11,654 bases of DNA from Methyloligella sp. Lineage in GTDB: Bacteria; Pseudomonadota; Alphaproteobacteria; Rhizobiales; JALUTE01. A program made the position numbers and the translations under genes. Location of the stretch: assembly GCA_027058255.1 (NCBI GenBank), contig JALUTE010000280.1, positions 1 to 11,654 on the forward strand, read 5' to 3'. The notes beneath the pieces were generated by a model. It was not told the origin of the DNA and did no database searches. It was given only the letters and a program-made list of their open reading frames with translations. Below, one piece after another: positions 6,421 through 11,654 of the stretch. Position 1 is the stretch's first letter. The number at the start of each line of letters is the position of its first letter.

Positions 6421-7422
6421 CTAGCACGGGCCCCGGCTGGGCCCCAAGGGCTCGGGCGCGCCTTCGCCGGCAGGGGTTGCAGCGCGGCGCAGGCGGTCGT
6501 TGATGGCCTCGCCCAGCCCCGCCTCGGGGATCGGCATGACGGCGATGGCGCGTGCGCCCTCGGCATCGAGGCTGCGCAGGGCGGCGAAAAGGCGCGTGGC
6601 CGCCTCGGTGAGATCGCCTGCGGGGCTCAGATTGATCATCGGCCCTTCATGGGGCAGCGGCGCGGGGCCGAAGGCGAGCAGCGCCTCGCCCGGGCGTACC
6701 TCATGCGCATCGAGCCGCAAGGGCGTGCGCGGGGCATAATGGCGCGCGAGAAGGCCCGGCGAGGAGGGCCGCTTCCCGGCCTTGCCGGAGGGGCTGGGGA
6801 GCGGGGCATCGAGCACGGCCTCGATCTCGGCGCGAGGGACGGCGCCGGGGCGCAGGAGAGCCGGCGCATCGCCGGTGAGGTCGAGCACGCTTGATTCGAC
6901 GCCCAGCGGTGTCGGGCCGGCATCGAGGATGAGGGCGATGCGGTCGCCGAGATCGGCCAGCACGTGCTCGGCGCGGGTCGGGCTCACATGGCCCGAGCGG
7001 TTGGCGCTCGGCGCCGCGACGGGCCGGCCGGCGGCCTCGAGAAGCGCGAGGGCGACCGGGTGGGAGGGCACGCGCAGGGCAATGGTCGTGAGGCCTGCGG
7101 TCGCGAGGTCGGCGATGCCATTGCCAGGGCGCGCAGGCAGAACGAGGGTGAGGGGGCCGGGCCAGAAGGCTTCGGCCAGCCTGCGGGCCTCGGGTCCCAT
7201 GCGCGCCAGCGCCTCGGCGGCGGCGCGGTCCGGCACATGCACGATCAGCGGGTTGAATCGCGGCCGGCCCTTGGCCGCGAAGATGGCGGCGACGGCCCGG
7301 CCCCGGGTGGCGTCTGCGCCGAGGCCGTAGACGGTCTCGGTCGGAAAGGCCACCAGCCGGCCGGCGCGGATGAGGCGGCCCGCCTTCTCGATATTCTCGG
7401 GCGTTGCGGGCACGGATGGCAT
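6421..7422 (-). CDS. sua5: L-threonylcarbamoyladenylate synthase, Sua5 type
   Basis: The enzyme makes threonylcarbamoyl-AMP from threonine, bicarbonate and ATP, the first step in the t6A modification of tRNAs reading ANN codons. The 333-residue product has a YrdC domain (about 8-200) with FPTETVYGLGADA (26-38), the nucleotide-binding KGRPRFNPLIVHV (51-63), FWPGPLTLVL (86-95), and PSANRSGHVSPT (138-149). After the linker with SPGLLARHYAP (221-231) comes a Sua5 C-terminal domain (about 235-315), so this is the long Sua5 form rather than the short TsaC/YrdC form. The frame stays open upstream to 7809, but the family N-terminus begins around the ATG at 7422, and the upstream part has no similarity and would overlap the divergent glycosylase gene. 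GAAGAG lies about 10 bases upstream. It is the first gene of a likely operon with the FAD dehydrogenase. Confidence 0.92.
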   Translation of the reverse strand: MPSVPATPENIEKAGRLIRAGRLVAFPTETVYGLGADATRGRAVAAIFAAKGRPRFNPLIVHVPDRAAAEALARMGPEARRLAEAFWPGPLTLVLPARPGNGIADLATAGLTTIALRVPSHPVALALLEAAGRPVAAPSANRSGHVSPTRAEHVLADLGDRIALILDAGPTPLGVESSVLDLTGDAPALLRPGAVPRAEIEAVLDAPLPSPSGKAGKRPSSPGLLARHYAPRTPLRLDAHEVRPGEALLAFGPAPLPHEGPMINLSPAGDLTEAATRLFAALRSLDAEGARAIAVMPIPEAGLGEAINDRLRRAATPAGEGAPEPLGPSRGPC

Positions 7423-7556
7423 GGCGGCGAGGCTCTTCGGCAGATGTGGGACGGCGGGCTCGAATGCCTGTATAAAGGCCGGGCCATCGCCCCGCCAGCC
7501 GCTGCTTGCGCGCGGCGCGATGGCGCCATGCGCGAACCGCCCGGGGAGACTGCTCC
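7423..7556. promoter_or_regulatory. Divergent spacer between sua5 and the glycosylase gene with a TATAAA element
   Basis: This 134-base spacer must hold both promoters. TATAAA (7471-7476) on the plus strand, and its overlapping complement TTATAC on the minus strand, is the only AT-rich -10-like element in it. No good -35 box is seen at 16-18 bases on either side, so orientation is uncertain. Confidence 0.35.
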
Positions 7557-8426
7557 ATGGCGTCGGACGACCTTGCCGCTCTTCTGGACTGGTATGGCCA
7601 TATGGGCGTGGACGAGGCCATTCTCGATGCGCCGGTCGACCGGTTCCGTGCGGCCCCGCCGCCCGTGCGCCCGGCCGATGCGGCCCGAGGGGCGGCGCAT
7701 GCAACCCGGCCCGTGCCGGGCGCCCGCCGCCCGCCCCCGGCGGGCCTGACGGCGCGCCCGCCATCGCCGGCGCCTTCGCGCCCGCAGGCGCGCTTTGCAC
7801 CGAGCGCACCGGACGAGGCGGTCATGGCCGCGCGCGCCGAAGCGGACGGGGCCGGAGACCTCGCCGCCCTCGAAGCCGCGCTCGCCCGCTTCGAGGGCTG
7901 CGCCCTCAAGGCGACGGCGCGCAATCTCTGCTTCTATCGCGGCGCACCGAAGGCGCGGCTCATGCTCATCGGCGAGGCGCCGGGGCGCGACGAGGACCTC
8001 CAGGGCAAGCCCTTCGTCGGCCGGGCGGGCCAGCTTCTCGACCGCATGCTGGCGGCCATCGACCTTGGCGAGGCGGATGTGCACATCACCAACATCGTCT
8101 ATTGGCGCCCGCCGGGAAACCGCACGCCGACGCCGCAGGAGGCGCTTGCCTGCCGGCCTTTCCTGGAGCGGCAGATCGCGCTGGTGGCGCCGGAGATCGT
8201 GCTCCTGCTCGGCGGGGCGGCGGCCAAGCAGATTTTCGACACGCGCGATGGCATCATGCGGCTTCGCGGCAAGTGGCGCACCCTCGAGATGGGCGGGCGC
8301 CGCCTGCGGGCCATGGCGACCCTGCATCCGGCCTATCTGCTGCGCACGCCCATTGCCAAGCGCCATGCCTGGCGGGACCTGCTGGCCGTTCGCGCCGCCC
8401 TCGATGCGGGCGCGCAGGAGGGGTGA
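7557..8426 (+). CDS. Uracil-DNA glycosylase family 4-like protein, alphaproteobacterial subtype lacking some Fe-S cysteines
   Basis: Family 4 uracil-DNA glycosylases remove uracil from DNA and normally hold a [4Fe-4S] cluster with four cysteines. The 289-residue product has a short helical N-terminus (DDLAALLDWYGHMGVDEAIL, 4-23), a proline/arginine/alanine-rich linker (about 31-95) and the catalytic domain. Motif A is GEAPGRDEDLQGKPFVGRAG (139-158), motif B is HPAYLLR (257-263), and RPPGNRTPTP is at 184-193. Of the usual cluster ligands, C115 and C199 are present, the second Cys of the CxxC pair is K118, and the Cys before RPPGNR is W183. An extra C125 follows. I recall related alphaproteobacterial proteins with similar replacements. 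The ATG at 7557 has GGGGAG 8 bases upstream; an open frame back to 7506 lacks such a site. Older databases call this family 'phage SPO1 DNA polymerase-related'. Confidence 0.88.
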   Translation: MASDDLAALLDWYGHMGVDEAILDAPVDRFRAAPPPVRPADAARGAAHATRPVPGARRPPPAGLTARPPSPAPSRPQARFAPSAPDEAVMAARAEADGAGDLAALEAALARFEGCALKATARNLCFYRGAPKARLMLIGEAPGRDEDLQGKPFVGRAGQLLDRMLAAIDLGEADVHITNIVYWRPPGNRTPTPQEALACRPFLERQIALVAPEIVLLLGGAAAKQIFDTRDGIMRLRGKWRTLEMGGRRLRAMATLHPAYLLRTPIAKRHAWRDLLAVRAALDAGAQEG

Positions 8427-8520
8427 GGGCCGCCAAAGGGATGCGCGCCCGGCGCAAAGGCGCTATGGATGGGGCGGCGGTGCGCCACGGCGCCGAACGG
8501 CCGACCGGTGCGCCAGTGAG

Positions 8521-8547
8521 CTTGCGAGGTTGAACTTGCGAGGTTGA
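8521..8547 (+). repeat. Tandem 13-bp duplication in the moaB leader
   Basis: CTTGCGAGGTTGA occurs at 8521-8533 and again at 8535-8547, separated by one base (14-base period). Each copy carries a GAGG that could serve as a Shine-Dalgarno core. The second copy is about 11 bases before the moaB start. Confidence 0.75.
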
Positions 8548-8554
8548 GAGCCCC

Positions 8555-9100
8555 ATGCCCAAGATCGACGAGAGCCGTCCGTTCATTCCCGTGCGCATTG
8601 CCGTGCTCACGGTCTCCGACACCCGAACCCCCAAGGACGACAAGTCCGGCACCCTGCTTGCCGAGATGCTGGCCGAGGCGGGCCATGTGCTCGCCGAGCA
8701 TGCCATTGCGCGCGACGATATCGCCACTATCCGCGCCAAGGTCGAGGGCTGGATCGCCGACCCCGAGGTGGATGTGGTGATCACGACGGGCGGGACGGGC
8801 TTCACGGGCCGGGATGTGACGCCGGAGGCGGTGATGCCGCTCTTCGAGAAGGTGATTGACGGCTTCTCGGCCCTCTTTCACCGAATCTCCTTCGAGAAGG
8901 TGGGCACCTCCACCATGCAGTCGCGGGCCTGCGGCGGGGTGGCGGGCGGCACCTATATCTTCTGCGTGCCGGGCTCGCCGGGCGCCTGCAAGGACGCCTG
9001 GCACGGCATCCTGAAATACCAGCTCGACAACCGGCACCGCCCCTGCAACCTGGTCGAGATCATGCCGCGGCTGCAGGAGCATCTGGAGGCCGCCGGCTGA
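8555..9100 (+). CDS. moaB: Molybdenum cofactor biosynthesis protein MoaB (molybdopterin adenylyltransferase family)
   Basis: The MoaB/MogA family binds molybdopterin and, in active members, adenylates it before molybdenum insertion. The 181-residue product is full length for MoaB. It shows IAVLTVSDTR (15-24), the pterin/nucleotide loop TTGGTGFTGRDVTPEA (77-92), GTSTMQSRACGGVA (117-130) and PGSPGACKDAW (139-149). The RDVTPEA form fits MoaB rather than MogA. Neither the sequence nor its neighbours show a molybdoenzyme or other moa/moe genes. The ATG at 8555 is supported by the family N-terminus; the leader contains a tandem duplication with weak Shine-Dalgarno-like GAGG copies. It lies 128 bases after the glycosylase gene and 98 before the hydrolase gene, all on one strand. 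Confidence 0.93.
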   Translation: MPKIDESRPFIPVRIAVLTVSDTRTPKDDKSGTLLAEMLAEAGHVLAEHAIARDDIATIRAKVEGWIADPEVDVVITTGGTGFTGRDVTPEAVMPLFEKVIDGFSALFHRISFEKVGTSTMQSRACGGVAGGTYIFCVPGSPGACKDAWHGILKYQLDNRHRPCNLVEIMPRLQEHLEAAG

Positions 9101-9184
9101 CCGGGAAAGGCGCCACGAGCCGACCTTGCGCCTCGAATGCTGTCACAGTTGCGTGCGACAAGGTGCGGATCGACACGCAATGCG

Positions 9185-9189
9185 AGGAG
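9185..9189 (+). promoter_or_regulatory. Ribosome-binding site deciding the start of the MBL hydrolase
   Basis: AGGAG lies 9 bases before the ATG at 9199. The ATG at 9190 directly abuts it and the GTG at 9163 is upstream of it, so 9199 is the best start. Confidence 0.65.
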
Positions 9190-9198
9190 ATGCCCCCC

Positions 9199-10188
9199 AT
9201 GGATGGTTCAGCCAACGACACCCGCCTCACCCGACGCCGCGCCCTGCAACTCGGGCTCGGTGCTGCCGCCCTGCCGGCCCTTGCGGGAACGGGGGCCTTT
9301 CCCGCCGCGGCCTCGGCCCCGATGCTGGGGCCTGCCCGGCCGGACCACTATCGTTTTCGCATGGGCGGCTTCGAATGCACGCTGCTCTCCGACGGGGCGG
9401 TGCAGCTCGACGGGCCGCACCCGATCTTCGGCCAGAATGTGAGCGAGGAGGAGATGGCCAAGCTGATGGCCGCCAATTTCCTGCCCCGCTCGCGGTTCGA
9501 GATCGCCTTCACGCCGCTTCTGGTCAATACGGGCAGCGAGCTCGTCCTGTTCGACACCGGCAATGGTCCGGCAGGGCGCAAGCGCGGCGCCGGTCGGCTG
9601 CTCGCCTCGCTCAAGAACGCGGGCTATGCGGCGGATCAGGTGGACGTGGTGGTCATCACCCATTGCCACCCGGATCACATCGGCGGGCTGCTGGAGGCTG
9701 CGCTGCCGGCCTTCCCCAAGGCGCGCTATGCCATCGCCCGAAAGGAATATGATTTCTGGACCGGCGGCGATGCGCCCGAGGGCCGCTCGCGGGTTCTGGT
9801 GCGCCGCAATGTGGTGCCACTTGCCGAGAAGTTCACCTTTCTCGAGCCCGACGATCCGGTGGTGGCGGGCATTCAGGCCATCGAGGCTTTCGGCCACACG
9901 CCGGGACACATGGCCTTCCTGCTGGAGAGCGATGGCGAGTTCATGCTGCTCTTTGCCGACACGACGAACCATTTCGTCGCCTCGCTGCAAAAGCCGGACT
10001 GGCATGTGCGCTTCGACATGGACAAGGAGAAGGCGGCGGCGACCCGCAAGCGCATCCTGGAGATGGCGGCGCGCGAGCGCTGGCCGGTGACGGGCTATCA
10101 CATGCCCTTCCCCGCCGTCGGCTATATCGAGAAGACGGCGAGCGCCTATCGCTGGGTGCCGGCGAGCTATCAGTTCTCCGTCGTCTAG
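9199..10188 (+). CDS. Tat-exported metallo-beta-lactamase-fold hydrolase resembling methyl parathion hydrolase / lactonases
   Basis: The 329-residue product opens with a twin-arginine signal (RLTRRRALQLG, 9-19, then a hydrophobic stretch to about 36, likely cleavage near AASA at 37-40). The mature part has the MBL fold with a complete dinuclear metal site: H155, H157, D159 and H160 in THCHPDHIGG (154-163), H233 in GHTPGH (232-237), D254 in LFADTTNH, and H301 in GYHMPFPAVGYI (299-310). Position and spacing of these ligands, the LLVNTGSELVLFDTG block (107-121), and the YRWVPASYQFSVV ending resemble methyl parathion hydrolase and its lactone/dihydrocoumarin-hydrolysing relatives (from memory). 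The native substrate is likely a lactone or ester, but this is inference. Secretion through Tat suggests the metals are loaded in the cytoplasm. The stop codon overlaps that of the convergent DUF2064 gene. Confidence 0.88.
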   Translation: MDGSANDTRLTRRRALQLGLGAAALPALAGTGAFPAAASAPMLGPARPDHYRFRMGGFECTLLSDGAVQLDGPHPIFGQNVSEEEMAKLMAANFLPRSRFEIAFTPLLVNTGSELVLFDTGNGPAGRKRGAGRLLASLKNAGYAADQVDVVVITHCHPDHIGGLLEAALPAFPKARYAIARKEYDFWTGGDAPEGRSRVLVRRNVVPLAEKFTFLEPDDPVVAGIQAIEAFGHTPGHMAFLLESDGEFMLLFADTTNHFVASLQKPDWHVRFDMDKEKAAATRKRILEMAARERWPVTGYHMPFPAVGYIEKTASAYRWVPASYQFSVV

Positions 10189-10880
10189 GGCAGGGCCAGG
10201 GGCGGAGGCAGAACGATGCGGCCGGCAAGGGCCGAGAGCGCCGCGAGATCGCGCGCCGCGTCCACGTCGCGGCGCTCTACGGCGAAGCCTATGGTGTGGC
10301 GCGCGGCCTGCAGATTGCGCAGGGTGTCGGCGAGGGCATGCGTGCCCGACCAGCGCACATGCGCGAAGGGGCGCGGGAGGCGCGGCACGGCGCGCATGGC
10401 GACCAGCCAATAGCCGCCATCGCCGGCGGGGCCGAGAACCGCATGGCGGGCGCGAAGCCGCGCAAGGGCGTGTGCGATGTCGCGGGCGCGCACGGCGGGG
10501 ATGTCGGAGCCGATGACGACGGTGGGCGCGGGGGCGAGGCGATCGAAAATGCGCTGCATGCGCGCGCCGAGATCGCCGCGGCCCTGAGCGATGCGGGGAA
10601 GGCTAGCCGGCCAGAAGGGAGCGGCGAGGGCGGTGTCCGGTGCGACGGCGAGCAGGGTGCGCCAGCGCGGATCGCGCCCGAGCCGGTGCAGGAGCGCCCG
10701 CGTCGTGCTGCGATAGAAGCGCGCCGCCTGCACGGCGCCGATGCTGCGCGCGAGACGGGTCTTCACGGCCCCGGATATGGGCGCCTTCACCATGATGACG
10801 AGGCAGGGGCTGAGCCGGCGCTTTGGGCGCGCGCGCCGTTTCGCTCGCCCCGGACGGCCCGTTCTCGCGCCATCACTCAT
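10185..10880 (-). CDS. DUF2064 / TIGR04282-type nucleotidyltransferase-like glycosyltransferase
   Basis: The 231-residue product has a basic leader (1-22) and a GT-A-like Rossmann core. Visible family blocks are CLVIMVKAPISGAVKTRLA (26-44), in which the KAPxxGxVKTRL pattern resembles a nucleotide-binding loop; QGRGDLGARMQ (99-109); VVIGSDIPAVRARDI (121-135); and LGPAGDGGYWLVAM (149-162). These match DUF2064 proteins, which databases name 'TIGR04282 arsenosugar biosynthesis glycosyltransferase' because of gene context in other genomes. I see no arsenic genes here, so that name should not be taken as function. The start codon lies inside the end of the glycosyltransferase gene (ATGAGTGA, 8-base overlap), implying translational coupling. 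An upstream open frame to 11054 is rejected because it lies in the other gene. Ends in a TAG that overlaps the TAG of the opposite hydrolase gene. Confidence 0.88.
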   Translation of the reverse strand: MSDGARTGRPGRAKRRARPKRRLSPCLVIMVKAPISGAVKTRLARSIGAVQAARFYRSTTRALLHRLGRDPRWRTLLAVAPDTALAAPFWPASLPRIAQGRGDLGARMQRIFDRLAPAPTVVIGSDIPAVRARDIAHALARLRARHAVLGPAGDGGYWLVAMRAVPRLPRPFAHVRWSGTHALADTLRNLQAARHTIGFAVERRDVDAARDLAALSALAGRIVLPPPLALP

Positions 10881-11562
10881 AGAGCCGCACAAGGTAGCGC
10901 GGCGGCACGTGCAGATAGTAGAGGGCGAGGCAGGAGAGATTGCGCGCCACGCGCTTGGCATAGCCGGTCTTCTTGAAGCGCGCAGCGCTGGTGATGGCGC
11001 GGCTGGGGAGCATGGCGAGTCGCCGGCGCCCGACGCGCCGGGCGAGATCCACATCCTCCATCAGCGGCAGTGCGCGATAGCCGCCGACCTCGGCATAGAG
11101 GCTGGCGGGGATGAGCAGGCCCTGGTCGCCATAGGGCAGGCCGAAGGCGAAACAGCGCAGGGCCACCAGGCGCTCGAGCATGCGCGGGCGCAGGCCGAAA
11201 TCGTTGAGCGCAAAGCGGAAGGCGGCGGCTGACAGGGGCCGCTTGCCCTCCTCCACGCTTTCCATGAAGGCGCTTGCATCCTCCACCCAGCCGGGCTCGA
11301 GAATCGTGTCCGCGTGCAGGAAGAGCAGCCAGGAGGCGCGGGCATGCCGCGCGCCGAGGGCAAGCTGGGCGCCGCGTCCGCGCTCTCCCTCGATAAAGTG
11401 GGCGCCGCTGGCGTCGGCGATCTCGGCCGTTGCGTCCGTCGAGCCGCCATCGACAATGATCACCTCGCGCACCAGGCCGCGCACCACGCCCGCCACCAGC
11501 GGTGCCAGCGTCCGGGCGAGATGCGCTTCGGCATTGAGCGTCGGGACAATCACCGAGATCAT
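10873..11562 (-). CDS. Glycosyltransferase family 2, TIGR04283 type
   Basis: The 229-residue product is a single GT-A domain without membrane segments at the N-terminus. It shows MISVIVPTLN (1-10), the nucleotide-binding EVIIVDGGSTDAT (33-45), GRGAQLALGARHA (62-74), the metal-binding variant LLFLHADT (79-86), GDQGLLI (145-151) and the acceptor-side MEDVDLARRVGRRRL (168-182). The C-terminal part, with RFKKTGYAKRVARNLSC and a tyrosine-rich end, is typical of the TIGR04283 subfamily. This subfamily is commonly found next to DUF2064/TIGR04282 genes, as here. The donor and acceptor are unknown; hopanoid, lipid or small-molecule glycosylation are all possible. The ATG at 11562 has GGGAG only 2 bases away, and a strong promoter match sits directly upstream, so initiation may be leaderless. 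Confidence 0.9.
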   Translation of the reverse strand: MISVIVPTLNAEAHLARTLAPLVAGVVRGLVREVIIVDGGSTDATAEIADASGAHFIEGERGRGAQLALGARHARASWLLFLHADTILEPGWVEDASAFMESVEEGKRPLSAAAFRFALNDFGLRPRMLERLVALRCFAFGLPYGDQGLLIPASLYAEVGGYRALPLMEDVDLARRVGRRRLAMLPSRAITSAARFKKTGYAKRVARNLSCLALYYLHVPPRYLVRLYE

Positions 11563-11570
11563 GGCTCCCG

Positions 11571-11598
11571 ACTATAGCCGCCGGTCCGTCCCCTGCAA
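11571..11598 (-). promoter_or_regulatory. Promoter candidate for the glycosyltransferase/DUF2064 pair
   Basis: On the minus strand TTGCAG (11598-11593), a 16-base spacer, and TATAGT (11576-11571) form a good match to a housekeeping sigma-70 promoter. The -10 ends 8 bases before the ATG, so transcription would begin at or within about two bases of the start codon. Confidence 0.55.
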
Positions 11599-11654
11599 GC
11601 GCCCAACCGCCCCGTGCCGGCCGCGCGCGCGGCCGGCACGGGGCGGTTGGGCGC
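11599..11654. repeat. Perfect 56-bp palindrome reaching the right window edge
   Basis: The 28 bases from 11599 (starting GCGCCCAACCGCCCC) are exactly repeated in reverse complement by 11627-11654 with no loop; the centre is an alternating GCGCGCGC. The symmetry may continue beyond the edge. It could be a bidirectional terminator, but the lack of a loop and its position suggest an assembly fold-back. Confidence 0.9.

Noticed and set aside
5071..6894. A 607-codon open frame on the plus strand opposite the FAD dehydrogenase and sua5.
   Set aside because: It is antisense to two clearly recognisable enzymes, has no family resemblance, and is charged low-complexity sequence typical of shadow frames in high-GC DNA.
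7423..7809. N-terminal extension of sua5 by 129 codons.
   Set aside because: The extension is proline/arginine-rich, overlaps the divergent glycosylase start, and the Sua5 family begins close to the ATG at 7422.
8479..8515. Direct repeat GGTGCGCCA at 8479-8487 and 8507-8515.
   Set aside because: Nine bases in GC-rich spacer DNA without symmetry or further copies is within chance expectation.

Overview
The window reads as high-GC chromosomal DNA of an alphaproteobacterium, by gene content probably near Hyphomicrobiales/Parvibaculales (inference). Supporting this are a three-gene Rieske/cytochrome b/cytochrome c1 operon with alphaproteobacterial sequence features, a small exported protein of the mostly alphaproteobacterial TIGR02301 type, and a family-4-like uracil-DNA glycosylase of the alphaproteobacterial subtype. 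No phage, insertion sequence, CRISPR array, rRNA or tRNA was recognised. Most of the window is ordinary core genome.

Layout. Bases 1-110 (-) hold the start of a zinc-type alcohol dehydrogenase cut by the window edge. Bases 172-891 (-) hold hemF, oxygen-dependent coproporphyrinogen oxidase, which appears to have lost about 70 internal residues in frame. A 363-base divergent spacer follows. Then petA-petB-petC (1255-4168, +) encodes the cytochrome bc1 complex, with two 17-base gaps and a hairpin/short tandem repeat after petC. A minus-strand block follows: sua5 (7422-6421), an FAD-dependent D-2-hydroxyacid dehydrogenase (6411-4969) and a small exported protein (4804-4301). Divergent from sua5 is a plus-strand run: uracil-DNA glycosylase homologue (7557-8426), moaB (8555-9100) and a Tat-exported metallo-beta-lactamase-fold hydrolase resembling methyl parathion hydrolase (9199-10188). 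The last block (-) is a glycosyltransferase family 2 gene (11562-10873) overlapping a DUF2064 gene (10880-10185), whose stop codon overlaps that of the hydrolase on the opposite strand.

How the genes fit together. The petABC products form the quinol:cytochrome c oxidoreductase of aerobic or phototrophic electron transport. HemF serves the haem pathway that supplies b- and c-type cytochromes, but no regulatory link is visible. The other genes are housekeeping or accessory: Sua5 in tRNA t6A, MoaB in molybdenum cofactor, UDG in uracil repair, and the GT2/DUF2064 pair in probable sugar transfer.

The points most worth a second look are the in-frame hemF deletion, a perfect 56-bp palindrome that runs exactly to the right edge (possible assembly fold-back), a strong promoter match that would make the GT2 transcript leaderless, and the missing iron-sulfur cysteines in the UDG homologue. 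I did not find convincing evidence for an undescribed multi-gene system.
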